DNA of 64,000 bases from an uncultured bacterium (GTDB taxonomy: Bacteria; Cyanobacteriota; Vampirovibrionia; Gastranaerophilales; Gastranaerophilaceae), in NCBI GenBank assembly GCA_949300515.1, contig CASGEP010000006.1:1-64000 (forward strand), written 5' to 3'. The position numbers and the translations under genes are program-made. Below, in pieces: positions 1 through 7,912 of the stretch. The notes beneath the pieces were generated by a model. The model saw only the letters and a program-made list of their open reading frames with translations. It ran no database searches and was not told where the DNA came from. Within the stretch, counting starts at the first letter, position 1. Each line of letters begins with the position of its first letter.

Positions 1-1
1 T

Positions 2-427
2 TTAACTAAACTTACAACTTCAAACCTCCTTTCATTACTTGGATATCCTTGTATTTTGCTGTCGATTTATAACGAATTTATATTTGCCCCATTTGACTGG
101 ACAGACCTTGAAGGTTACAACTACGACAGGGATATGCTGGGTTCTTTTTCACTCGTTACAAGCGCGTTTTGCCTTGTATTTGTCTGTCTTATCTGTGCCG
201 CGTTTTTAATTCTCATTCTTATCGAGTACATTATTAGGATGATAAACAAAACAGAGTTTCAGCTGGTTAATAAAATTCCTGATAAATTTAAACTTTTGTA
301 TAGAATTCTATTCTGGCTAGGACTCTTTTTTGTTTCGCCTCTCGGTCACCTGAGTATGTTTTTCTTGCATTTGCTTCTTGAAAAATATTTCAACTACTCG
401 GAACTATTTGTAAGGTTGATAGATTAA
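2..427 (+). CDS. Partial membrane protein, 5' end outside window
   Basis: The reading frame is open from the left edge, so the gene probably begins outside the window; a TTG at 56 could also be a start but has no convincing ribosome binding site. About 140 residues are visible. There is a strongly hydrophobic stretch around the middle (LVFVCLICAAFLILILIEYI) and a second near the C terminus, so it is an inner-membrane protein with at least two segments. It converges on the minus-strand phage cluster, whose last gene ends 30 bases further on, so this gene probably marks the cluster's left border. I do not recognise the family. Confidence 0.5.
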   Translation, partial: LTKLTTSNLLSLLGYPCILLSIYNEFIFAPFDWTDLEGYNYDRDMLGSFSLVTSAFCLVFVCLICAAFLILILIEYIIRMINKTEFQLVNKIPDKFKLLYRILFWLGLFFVSPLGHLSMFFLHLLLEKYFNYSELFVRLID

Positions 428-457
428 TCCCAAAAGAGCTTTAAACCTGTGCGGCAT

Positions 458-700
458 TTAATCTCCGCGGGTTTGCAGAAAATAATCATAAATTTTGTCG
501 ATTTTTTCTTTTATGTCGCCCCACTGGTTTTTTAGCTCTTTAATATATATAATTGAGGCAAAGCGCCCCTGACACTCGTTCATTATTTCTCTGTGTTTCT
601 TTTCGAGTGCTTCGGGGGTTATAAAAATTCTTGTTTGTGCTGCAAAAATAATAATTACTATTAAAATAGGTGCAAATTCAAGATAGTTGTCAATATTCAT
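458..700 (-). CDS. Small single-span phage membrane protein, holin- or spanin-like
   Basis: An 80-residue protein with one N-terminal membrane segment (about residues 9-22) followed by a charged helical tail that ends in a likely coiled coil (IKEKIDKIYDYFL). Many phage genomes encode such one-span proteins near packaging or lysis genes, sometimes annotated as holin-like. It starts 12 bases after the terminase large subunit and is the last gene of the minus-strand cluster. The function is inferred only from size, topology and position. It could equally be an assembly or superinfection protein. Confidence 0.5.
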   Translation of the reverse strand: MNIDNYLEFAPILIVIIIFAAQTRIFITPEALEKKHREIMNECQGRFASIIYIKELKNQWGDIKEKIDKIYDYFLQTRGD

Positions 701-712
701 TTTTTATCCTTT

Positions 713-2002
713 CTACATAATCGGGAAATAGTACTCTACAAGGTAGCTTGCGGCATCAAAGGGGTGGGATAGGAATTTTAATTCTTTATTGTTTTTAATT
801 GCCCAATATGTCGGAATATCGATGTTTGAGCCGCCTTCACGGTATTTTAAATTATTCATGTTGTAGATTAATTTTTCGCATTTCGGGTCGATTAAAATTT
901 TTCTCTGTCCGTCCATTGATTTCACCATAGAACAAAAAGCCGCAATTCTGTTTTTGATTGGCGGGTTAAAATGCCTCAGGTGAAAATCTACGCTGCGCTT
1001 CATTCTTTGTGCAAAAAAGTTGCGAATTAGCATGTAGTTTGTGTATTCGCTCACGCAGGTTCGATTATCCCCCGAAGCGTCGCCGTTTATGATGATTTTT
1101 CCTTTGTGATACGGGTATCTGCGGGCAAATTCTTCGCAGGTTTGGGTGGTAGTTGTGTTTTCAAGCACAATTTCATCAAAAAAATAGACTTTGTGGTCGT
1201 CGATGTGTGCTAAAATCCAACACATGGGATCGACATTGAAGTCGCAGGATATATGCAGGTCGCACCAGTCCAGATAGTTGATTTTCTCTATATTTTCGCT
1301 GCTGAAGTCAGGCACGACAAGAGCCGTGTTTTCTTCGTCAAATTCGCCCAATACGTTCCTTTTATAGTAATTTTCATCATATGCGCTTTTTAAATTTTCG
1401 CAAAAGTCCTTCGGGAGATATATATTTTCGGTGGAGGGCGCAAGCACGAGGCGGAAATTTACCCTTTTGTCCGCGGCAAAATTTTTGTAAATCCAGCCGC
1501 GCCTGTTTTGTGGATTTGTGTGTCCAAAAATCCTGTATTTAAAGTCTTTCCAGCCTTTTTTCTTTTTTTGGCGCATGCGCCCCAGAAGCATTTTAAAAGT
1601 TGCCTCGGGGATGTCGGACATTTCTTCGATTTCCGCAAAACCCAAATTCAGCGATTTTAGTTTGTTGGGTTCGTCAAAATGCCGAAATAAAATGTTTGAG
1701 CCGTTTTTGAAGATAATTTTTTGCTGCGACTTTATAAACTGCCAGTCTTTGCCCTCCTGCAGTCCGAAGTTTTCAAAGTGTTCAAAATAGGCGTTCAGCG
1801 TGGTGTCGCGCACAAGTGAGTAGGTCTGTGCGCCGCAAAGACCGTTAATCCCTGCGAATTTAAGACATAAAAGTGTCCCTAAAAGAGAGCCGGCCCAGGT
1901 TTTCCCTGAGCCGAATCCGCCTTGATAAACACAAACGTCCAATTCTTCATTGTGCGGAACTTCGAGAAATTTTTTCTGTGTTTTAAGGAGTTTGTATTTC
2001 AT
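713..2002 (-). CDS. Phage terminase large subunit
   Basis: This is the DNA-packaging motor, an ATPase plus nuclease that translocates and cuts phage DNA. The Walker A motif GGFGSGKT lies at residues 28-35, the Walker B-like FAEIEEM is about 90 residues later, and a C-terminal RNase H-like nuclease shows acidic residues in CDFNVDP, NGDASG and HPFDAASY. The ATG at 2002 is chosen over an upstream ATG at 2074 because a clear GGGAGG ribosome site precedes it; this leaves a 20-base overlap with the portal gene, suggesting translational coupling. All catalytic motifs look intact at 429 residues. Confidence 0.93.
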   Translation of the reverse strand: MKYKLLKTQKKFLEVPHNEELDVCVYQGGFGSGKTWAGSLLGTLLCLKFAGINGLCGAQTYSLVRDTTLNAYFEHFENFGLQEGKDWQFIKSQQKIIFKNGSNILFRHFDEPNKLKSLNLGFAEIEEMSDIPEATFKMLLGRMRQKKKKGWKDFKYRIFGHTNPQNRRGWIYKNFAADKRVNFRLVLAPSTENIYLPKDFCENLKSAYDENYYKRNVLGEFDEENTALVVPDFSSENIEKINYLDWCDLHISCDFNVDPMCWILAHIDDHKVYFFDEIVLENTTTTQTCEEFARRYPYHKGKIIINGDASGDNRTCVSEYTNYMLIRNFFAQRMKRSVDFHLRHFNPPIKNRIAAFCSMVKSMDGQRKILIDPKCEKLIYNMNNLKYREGGSNIDIPTYWAIKNNKELKFLSHPFDAASYLVEYYFPIM

Positions 2003-3722
2003 TTTTGCCTCCCTGAGGGGTGTTTTGGATATTATTTGTACTGCGGGAAGTGTTTTTGGAGTTTTCTTGTGCAATTTGCCGTTCGTCCAGTAGAAATTTT
2101 GAAGTATTTTCTACACCGAGAGTCGCAAGAGTGTATTTAAAGCACTCCTCCCAGTTGATTTTTTGTGCGATGCCGGGGACTTTTGAAAATTCGCTTATCG
2201 TCCTTTGAATTTCTTTGAATTTTGTGTCTTTTGCCATGGTTGTTTTTCTGTCTGAATATTTATATACAAAATTACCCTCGCGCACATCGGGGGTTATTTC
2301 AACCGTAACGGGTCTGCCTTCTATTAAAGTACTTATTTTTGATTCTCCGATTGTAAAATTTGCACTTGTGAGCGCTGTTTTCTCAAGCAGCGGCATGATA
2401 ATTTTTCTGTTAATTGAGTCTATAAACCTGTTGAGGCGGGCATTTTGACCGTTTGCCGTGTAGTTGAGTTCTGTCGCCGTGCGCTCGGTGCTTGCGTTTA
2501 TGCTTCCCGCCATATTGTCAAAAACTCCCGTAGCACGCTCGATTTGACTTTTAAAGAATTTTATAAACTCCCATCCGCCAAGCATTGCGCTAAAGTTCAG
2601 CGCCTGCGGCATTTGAGGTAAAAGCGATGAGTCATATTCTATTATTTTTCCGGGTTTTACTTCTATTTCGCCGTGAAATGCCCCTTTTGGCGCCAGAAAG
2701 GGCGGGTTTGAAACGAGTTTATGCCCTAAAATCTGTGTCTGCATAATTTCGCATGCGGCATCAAGCACGGGTATTACAGGTGCAAGCGGACTCAGCCCGC
2801 GTTTTGTCATAGGGTCTTGAATTAAATTTGCGTAAATATAGGGGCAATTTACGTACGGATTTGGCTCGCATTGCACAACGGCAAGCCTTCCCGTTACAAC
2901 TATAAGGTAGTTTTTGAGGATTTTTCCGCTATCAAGCCTGATGTCGCCAAAATATTTTAAAACTTCTACAAGCCCGTCTGAAATTCCCGTTGTGTCTTTG
3001 TCTTTTTTTGAGCGCTCGAGCATGGTTTCAAGTTCTTCTTTTATTTGTTTTGCAAGCGTGAAATTGTCTTTGTTCTCAAGAATTTCATTAATCTCCATCC
3101 AGCTTCTTTGAATTTTCGGGCAATTGTCCCACCTGTTTGCCCTTTGCGTATCAAATACAAAGTCATACGGAGAAATTACTTTTAAAGAAGGACCTTCGTA
3201 GGTTTTTTCCTTTATGACTTTAAAAGAGTTTAAAAGCGGGTTTTGTATTTTTTCATACAGTGTCGTTGCGCACCTTCTTTTGCGCCAGCGGGTTTCCCAG
3301 CCTACAAAAAGTATTGCTTCTCCGGTTTCGATTAATTTGTCTATAATATCTTCCAGTTTGTCTTGAAATTTCATTTTTTCAAGCGCGTTGCACAAAAAAA
3401 GCTTGTGCTTGTTTGCGCGCTCGGAGCTTGAGTTATCAGCTTCGCTGACGTCAAAAAGCCCCTCGGGATATGAAGGTATAGCTTCAAGCAGGTGGGCTTT
3501 GAGTGTTGCCGCCTGCTCCCAGGCATCGGGGAGATTTAGTTTTTTTGCGCCGATTTCACTGTGGGCGTAGGTTCCAAAAATCGCATTTTTTACAAATTTT
3601 ATGTGCGAGAGCTGGTTTCTTCTCGCTTCGTTTAATTTGTCAAATTTCTCGCAGATTTTGTTTTTTATCTCCTCCAATTCGTCTTGATTTAATGCCGCGG
3701 GTTCAAATTCTGTGTTTTTCAT
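1983..3722 (-). CDS. Phage portal (head-tail connector) protein
   Basis: A 579-residue protein of the size and pattern of podoviral portals: an acidic N-terminal helical region, a mixed core with many aromatic residues, a Met/Ala/Asn-rich segment near residues 400-440 (GSINASTERTATELNY) where portals have their tunnel loop and long helix, and a polar Asn/Ser-rich tail. The portal forms the dodecameric ring through which the terminase packs DNA. The gene sits between small and large terminase genes and has an AAAGG ribosome site. Position and family resemblance agree; the subtype (P22-like or T7-like) is less certain. Confidence 0.85.
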   Translation of the reverse strand: MKNTEFEPAALNQDELEEIKNKICEKFDKLNEARRNQLSHIKFVKNAIFGTYAHSEIGAKKLNLPDAWEQAATLKAHLLEAIPSYPEGLFDVSEADNSSSERANKHKLFLCNALEKMKFQDKLEDIIDKLIETGEAILFVGWETRWRKRRCATTLYEKIQNPLLNSFKVIKEKTYEGPSLKVISPYDFVFDTQRANRWDNCPKIQRSWMEINEILENKDNFTLAKQIKEELETMLERSKKDKDTTGISDGLVEVLKYFGDIRLDSGKILKNYLIVVTGRLAVVQCEPNPYVNCPYIYANLIQDPMTKRGLSPLAPVIPVLDAACEIMQTQILGHKLVSNPPFLAPKGAFHGEIEVKPGKIIEYDSSLLPQMPQALNFSAMLGGWEFIKFFKSQIERATGVFDNMAGSINASTERTATELNYTANGQNARLNRFIDSINRKIIMPLLEKTALTSANFTIGESKISTLIEGRPVTVEITPDVREGNFVYKYSDRKTTMAKDTKFKEIQRTISEFSKVPGIAQKINWEECFKYTLATLGVENTSKFLLDERQIAQENSKNTSRSTNNIQNTPQGGKNEIQTP

Positions 3723-3734
3723 AGTTTGCCTTTC

Positions 3735-4148
3735 TTAAATTTTATTCGGGTCAAGTCCTTCAATACTGTCAAATATTGATTTTTTGGTTTTAACATCCTC
3801 GTATTTACTGCCGCCCAGTTGTTTGCACAGCCCGTCAAGCGCCCTTAGCGCAAGCTGGGGGTCCTTCAGCCCGTTTTCATCTTCAAAAAACGCGTAATCT
3901 ATTATTTTTAAATACCTTTGCACGATAAATGCCTTTGTAATTTCCAGTTTTTCGGCGCTTTTTTTGATGATTTTATCGAGGGCTTTTTTGCATTTCGGGT
4001 CATCAAGAATTTTCTTTACATTTGTATAAGAAGCGGAATTTTTATATCCGGCAAGGTCGGCACTGTGCGCAATGTCAAGTGTTCTGGCATAGTTCTCGAG
4101 GAATTTTTTTTGGTGAATATTAATATTTTCTTTATCCATTTTTAACAT
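3735..4148 (-). CDS. Phage terminase small subunit
   Basis: A 137-residue protein resembling the Terminase_2 (XtmA) group. Near residues 12-60 is the typical start of these proteins, with a helix-turn-helix-like region (FLENYARTLDIAHSADLAGY), followed by an oligomerisation region rich in charged helices. It recognises phage DNA and recruits the large subunit. An alternative ATG at 4139 would shorten it by three residues; neither start has a strong ribosome site. It is the first gene of a three-gene packaging block with portal and large terminase, and a terminator separates it from the scaffold-like gene upstream. Confidence 0.78.
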   Translation of the reverse strand: MLKMDKENINIHQKKFLENYARTLDIAHSADLAGYKNSASYTNVKKILDDPKCKKALDKIIKKSAEKLEITKAFIVQRYLKIIDYAFFEDENGLKDPQLALRALDGLCKQLGGSKYEDVKTKKSIFDSIEGLDPNKI

Positions 4149-4163
4149 TTCTTAATAAAGTCA

Positions 4164-4249
4164 TTGCAATTTATAAGTTAATTATGTACAATATAGGTGT
4201 TGTTAATGCTTCGGCTAGTATGCGAATGGGGTCTCGACCCCTTTTTTTT
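4164..4249 (+). ncRNA. Candidate small RNA with its own promoter and terminator
   Basis: On the plus strand, antisense to the phage cluster, TTGCAA (4164-4169) and TACAAT (4187-4192) are separated by exactly 17 bases, a good sigma-70 promoter. About 30 bases after the expected start lies a perfect five-pair hairpin, GGGGT-CTCG-ACCCC (4228-4241), followed by eight T (4242-4249). A transcript of about 50 bases is predicted. It starts within the leader of the small-terminase gene and runs away from it. There is no plus-strand gene for the terminator to serve. Prediction only. Confidence 0.4.
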
Positions 4250-4292
4250 GCCCCTGTAGTGTTTTTTTGGGGTTTTGCAGACTAAACAAAGC

Positions 4293-4329
4293 AATAAAAG
4301 CCCTGATACGGCAGCTGTCGTATCAGGGC
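4293..4329 (-). terminator. Intrinsic terminator after scaffold-like gene
   Basis: A perfect 11-pair stem (GCCCTGATACG at 4300-4310 with CGTATCAGGGC at 4319-4329) and an 8-base loop. Read leftwards it is followed by TTTTATTG. It lies 6 bases after the stop of the scaffold-like gene and so splits the minus-strand phage cluster into a structural unit and a packaging unit. Confidence 0.75.
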
Positions 4330-4335
4330 AGGAGA

Positions 4336-4980
4336 TTAGCTGTTTTTGATGAGGTTTAGAATTTGTGCGTCAATTTCGTCTTTGTGCTTTAAAAACTCGT
4401 CGTTAGACATTTTATCTATGTCCTGTGCACTGAAAAACGGGGTGCTTTTTGTCATGCCTTCAACTCCGGTCGAGTTTGAGCTTTCAAGCCTGTTTAAAAA
4501 TTTTGAATTTTCATTTGTCAAAAATTGTGCGTATTTGGGGTTTTTTGCACAAAAACGCTTGATTGCTTCCTCTTCGGTTGCTTTTGTTAACCGGGCGATT
4601 TTTATGAGTTCATCGATATCAAAATCAACCGTGAGAGAATTTAAGTAGTCAAAAAGCATTTCACGCCCTTTAAAAAAGTCAGGTTCCATGTTGAGGAACT
4701 GTTCAAAAACCTGTGCAGTTGTACTCTTTTGTTGTGGAGCGGACACTTTGTTGTTAACATTTAAAGAATTATTTACATTTTTAATGTTAGAATTCTGACT
4801 TTTTTGGGCATTATTAATATACAAGGACTTTAGGAGAGTTTCCAAGGAACCTCTCGAGCCGAGCATATTATTCATATTTGTTTGGTGACGGTAATTATTT
4901 ACCTGCCGCTTTGGGTTGATAGAGGGGTTTTGCCCCATAAGTGCCCTTAGCAAAAGTTCTTGTACCATATTATCTTTCAT
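4336..4980 (-). CDS. Probable capsid scaffolding or internal head protein
   Basis: A 214-residue hydrophilic protein immediately downstream of the coat gene in transcription order. The first 90 residues are Asn/Gln-rich and low in complexity (NNARN- and NVNN-type runs); the rest is acidic and helical, ending in a region of charged residues (SNDEFLKHKDEIDAQILNLI). Scaffolding proteins of podoviruses have this composition and gene position, but they share little sequence, so the role is inferred from context. No signal peptide or membrane segment is visible. Confidence 0.45.
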   Translation of the reverse strand: MKDNMVQELLLRALMGQNPSINPKRQVNNYRHQTNMNNMLGSRGSLETLLKSLYINNAQKSQNSNIKNVNNSLNVNNKVSAPQQKSTTAQVFEQFLNMEPDFFKGREMLFDYLNSLTVDFDIDELIKIARLTKATEEEAIKRFCAKNPKYAQFLTNENSKFLNRLESSNSTGVEGMTKSTPFFSAQDIDKMSNDEFLKHKDEIDAQILNLIKNS

Positions 4981-5012
4981 CTTATCCCTTCCTTTAACCT
5001 AGTTTTACAATT

Positions 5013-5034
5013 GTCCCTTCGGGGACTTTTTTTT
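5013..5034 (+). terminator. UUCG-loop hairpin beside the coat gene stop codon
   Basis: GTCCC-TTCG-GGGAC (5013-5026) with the very stable C(UUCG)G loop, then eight T (5027-5034) on the plus strand. In that direction it is a textbook intrinsic terminator, although no plus-strand gene lies upstream. On the coat messenger (minus strand) the same hairpin follows the stop codon directly, preceded by A residues instead of followed by U, so there it could act as a 3' stabiliser. Confidence 0.55.
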
Positions 5035-5902
5035 ATATTTTACATTTCAAAACCGCGAGGGCTTTGGGGTTTACGGCAAGTGCGCCAAATGTATACAGAC
5101 CTCTTACAATTGTGTCGAAAGACTGCTGCGCTCTTATTTGTTCAAATTTTTTCAACTGGGAGGCGTATGTAATGCCATCTGCCGTACCTGCCATAATTGT
5201 ATAGCTTTCATCGTCCTCTTTACCTACATTGTTGCTGACAAAAACGTCAAGACCCGCTATTCGCCCGATTGAACCTTCTTTTTTGGCTTTGTCCGATTCG
5301 TTAGAGGCGCCCGAGAACTGTTCGCACAAAAGTAACAATTCCTCTACATCGGGGTGGACTACTACCCAGCCGTGCTTTTGAGCGGTAATTGCACCGGAGT
5401 TCTTAAGTATTTTTGCAAGCGAAACAAACTGCGAGTAGATATTTTGCGAGCTGAGTGTTATCGGACTCGAACTTTCGCCTTCTATTATATTTTCACTGTC
5501 CGCTTGTGAATTTAGCGAGAAAATGTATTTATCAATTGACGAATCAATAGATTTTTGCGCTTTTTCAAGTATTGTTTCGCTAAGCGCAATGTTTGTCTGT
5601 GCCTGTGTGATATCGGGCACGCTAAAGGCAAAGTAGAGGCTTTGATTGAGCTTTAAGGTGCTGCTTGAAACATCTGCCGCACTGTAGGCGGGGAGTGTTC
5701 CCGTGTAGGTTCCGGTTGTAACGCTCTTTGGTGTTGCGATTTTGATTTCCGATGTGCCTTTGTCCGCGTCGGCTTGATAGTCACGATTTACACACTGTAA
5801 CATTGTACAGGTTTTATCAAGTCCGGTGTTGATTTTTTTACTCCAGATAGAAACAATTATGCTTGCATAATTTGGAGTTTGTGATGTTTGTTGTTCTGAC
5901 AT
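5033..5902 (-). CDS. Phage major capsid (coat) protein
   Basis: A 289-residue protein with the features of HK97-fold coat proteins: an N-terminal stretch with an aligned start (YASIIVSIWSKKINTGL), a beta-rich region with Thr/Ser-rich strands (GTYTGTLPAYSAAD), an alpha-helical spine around residues 105-130, a conserved WVVVHPDVEELL segment that matches the common (V)VHP-x-(V/A) motif of phage coat proteins, and a C-terminal strand region with the typical ALAVNPKALAVL ending. It would build the capsid shell. It lies between scaffold-like and head-tail genes. The call is from pattern and context. Confidence 0.85.
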   Translation of the reverse strand: MSEQQTSQTPNYASIIVSIWSKKINTGLDKTCTMLQCVNRDYQADADKGTSEIKIATPKSVTTGTYTGTLPAYSAADVSSSTLKLNQSLYFAFSVPDITQAQTNIALSETILEKAQKSIDSSIDKYIFSLNSQADSENIIEGESSSPITLSSQNIYSQFVSLAKILKNSGAITAQKHGWVVVHPDVEELLLLCEQFSGASNESDKAKKEGSIGRIAGLDVFVSNNVGKEDDESYTIMAGTADGITYASQLKKFEQIRAQQSFDTIVRGLYTFGALAVNPKALAVLKCKI

Positions 5903-5943
5903 TGTGTGTTTTCCTTTCTTTCTTTATGCGCCTCCCGCGGGCT

Positions 5944-6477
5944 CTAAAATGCGGGATTAAATTTTGTAAATAAATACATATTTTGTGCGTATCCGTTCTT
6001 GAAGCATTCTTTTTCAAGGGCTGCTTCAAAATTAAAATCCAGTTTTTTTATAAGCTTTCGTGCAAAGCTATTTTCACCGACAATTTCAACCGTCAGTTTC
6101 CTTACTCTCATTTGTTTGAATAGAAAATCAATACCTTTTTTTGCAATGGTGTATGAACCAAAACCCCAGTAGGGTCTTGATATGCAGAAAGTAACCTTGC
6201 AGTCGAAAAAGCCTCTTGGCGCCTGTTTTGTTTCATACAGACAGAAAAATCCGGCAAGGTTTTGTTCGTTGTTAACAAGTGCAAAGTATATATCATCTTT
6301 GTATTTTTGGACAAAGTTTAAAAAATTTTGCGGGGTTGAAAAATTTATTCTGAAAAAATCTTCATCAAACAGTTCCGATTTGTATTTAAAACAGAGTTTT
6401 AAAAAATCCGGCAGTTCTTTTTGTCTTATTTTTTTAAAGCTTATATAAGTCAGCTCTTTTAATTTTTCTATTTTCAT
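5944..6477 (-). CDS. GNAT-family N-acetyltransferase
   Basis: A 177-residue protein with a GNAT fold. The acetyl-CoA binding region is around residues 105-130 (SRPYWGFGSYTIAKKGIDFL), which follows a beta strand (FFDCKVTFCI) as in motif A, and is followed by the usual helix and strand with ENSFARKLIKKLDF, matching the N-S/A-R/K-L-I-K-L-G/F pattern of RimJ/RimL-like members. The substrate is unknown. It sits inside the phage structural block, 41 bases upstream of the coat gene in transcription order, which is unusual and suggests a cargo gene or modification of a coat or host protein. Confidence 0.75.
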   Translation of the reverse strand: MKIEKLKELTYISFKKIRQKELPDFLKLCFKYKSELFDEDFFRINFSTPQNFLNFVQKYKDDIYFALVNNEQNLAGFFCLYETKQAPRGFFDCKVTFCISRPYWGFGSYTIAKKGIDFLFKQMRVRKLTVEIVGENSFARKLIKKLDFNFEAALEKECFKNGYAQNMYLFTKFNPAF

Positions 6478-6536
6478 ACTTGCCTCTTTTACTTATTTGT
6501 GATATCTTTTAGGTTGTTATTATGGAGTGTGAACTT

Positions 6537-7010
6537 ATGCAAAATGATGAAAGATTTCTTGTTTTAGAGCAGTACAGAATTTATTCGGAAGCCAAAGAGG
6601 CTTTTACCACAAGGAACTTTCAGACAAACAGGTTTTATTTAATCACTTCTTTAGTGTTATTTTTGCTTTTGTACATATTTTTTGCGCTCACTCCTTCGCT
6701 TATGCCGCTTATAATCGGTTCTATAGTCGGTATGTCGGTGTGTGTTATGTGGTGGCTTAATCTTGACAGCTACCAGTTTTTGATAAAAATTAAATATTCA
6801 AAAGTTTTGGAAGAAATTGAAAGTCTTTTGCCCGTAAGCCCCTACAAAAGGGAGTATGAGGCTTTTCGTGAAGCCAAAAAAGATAAAAAAGCCGTTATTT
6901 TTTCTGATTTTCAAAAACTGCTTGTTATGGTTCTTTTTTGCGTGTATCTCGTTGTTTTTTCAAATAACGTAACATTATTTGCTCTCAATTTCTTTAAAGC
7001 AGGCGTTTAA
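6537..7010 (+). CDS. RipA-like two-span membrane protein, inserted cargo gene
   Basis: It has two adjacent membrane segments (about residues 28-70, with a short loop) and a third hydrophobic stretch near the C terminus. After the first pair comes WWLNLDSYQFLIKIKYSKVL followed by EIESLLPVSPYKREYEAF; this Y-x-K-x-x-V-x-x-E-I-E-x-L-P pattern resembles RipA-type octameric membrane proteins. ATG 6537 is preferred to 6522 because GGAG lies 9 bases before it. It is the only plus-strand gene inside the minus-strand phage block and its end overlaps the next gene's end by 4 bases. Orientation and topology suggest an accessory (moron) gene. The family match is from memory. Confidence 0.5.
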   Translation: MQNDERFLVLEQYRIYSEAKEAFTTRNFQTNRFYLITSLVLFLLLYIFFALTPSLMPLIIGSIVGMSVCVMWWLNLDSYQFLIKIKYSKVLEEIESLLPVSPYKREYEAFREAKKDKKAVIFSDFQKLLVMVLFCVYLVVFSNNVTLFALNFFKAGV

Positions 7011-7669
7011 CCCAGAGTTATTACGGGCGAGTCCTGAAAGGCTGCGGTGCCTGTTGACCTTAAGTTTGCAAGGGCATTGAGGTAGAGTGTCCTCCAGTAG
7101 CCGAATTTTGCAAAAGATGGGTTTGCTTTTACTTTTATGAGCGTTCCGTAGACTAAAATCTGCTCTGCAAAAGGTGCCGGAATAATACTTGTGTCTTGTT
7201 TGTCCTCCATTTTGGCTTTTCTGTTTCCGGACGAGTCGAGCGCAAAGAGATTTGAAGTGTAAATGACGTTTAGATTTCTTTTATAGTTTGCTTTTATGGT
7301 TACGAGTTTATTTTTGTAAAAAGAGTAAACATCGCTTATGTTTATTGTGCCGCTTGAAAAAGCTGTCGGGCGGATATAGTTGTACTTTTTTGCGCCCTCA
7401 AAGACAAAGATGACTTTTCCGAAAAAGTTTTCAAGTATTGTGTCCTGTTCTTTTTCAAGGGTTACTTCCGTTTTTTCAATCATAAAATCCCATACAAAAG
7501 AGCTTAAAACCTCGGTATTTGTTGTATTAATGTGGTTTAAAATTCTTTTGTGCTCGCTTTTTACAATTTCGTCAAAGTCGCTTACTTCTCTCCAGTTCAG
7601 TTCGTTTAAAATTTTTGTAAAAATTTCAAAATAAGTCGGACCTGTCTGTAAAATGTCGTTTTCGCTCAT
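7007..7669 (-). CDS. Head-tail adaptor (tail tube/head completion) protein
   Basis: A 220-residue protein. The N-terminal half is helical (IFTKILNELNWREVSDF) and the C-terminal helix pair (FAEQILVYGTLIKVKANPSF then WRTLYLNALANL) matches the pattern of podoviral adaptor proteins of the T7 gp11 and P22 gp4 type, which bind below the portal ring. It lies between the coat side and the tail hub gene. The family is inferred from this pattern and position, not from a database match. Confidence 0.6.
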   Translation of the reverse strand: MSENDILQTGPTYFEIFTKILNELNWREVSDFDEIVKSEHKRILNHINTTNTEVLSSFVWDFMIEKTEVTLEKEQDTILENFFGKVIFVFEGAKKYNYIRPTAFSSGTINISDVYSFYKNKLVTIKANYKRNLNVIYTSNLFALDSSGNRKAKMEDKQDTSIIPAPFAEQILVYGTLIKVKANPSFAKFGYWRTLYLNALANLRSTGTAAFQDSPVITLG

Positions 7670-7678
7670 TTTTCCTCC

Positions 7679-7912
7679 TTAAATAAATCCTAAAAATTCA
7701 TACTTAAATCCGCAGTGTATAAACCTGCTGAGACCTTCAAAATATATCTTTGCGGCGAGTTTTTTGCCGCGCCTGCTTGTTTTTAAATCTTCAAGCAGGG
7801 TTTTTGCCCGAATTCTTATGCCGAAATTTGTATAGAGTGAACTTTTTGTCCAGATTGCGTGTTTTTCAAGCATTTGAGCAAATTCAAAATTGGTGTTTTC
7901 ATCAGAAATCAT
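7679..7912 (-). CDS. Small phage protein of unknown function
   Basis: A 77-residue basic protein (MISDENTNFEFAQMLEKHAI at the start; a run of Lys/Arg around RIRAKTLLEDLKTSRRGKKL) with an aromatic end. It begins 11 bases before the end of the tail hub gene, so it is likely translated by coupling, and ends 9 bases before the adaptor gene. No family is recognised. Possibly a minor tail or head-closure protein. Confidence 0.6.
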   Translation of the reverse strand: MISDENTNFEFAQMLEKHAIWTKSSLYTNFGIRIRAKTLLEDLKTSRRGKKLAAKIYFEGLSRFIHCGFKYEFLGFI

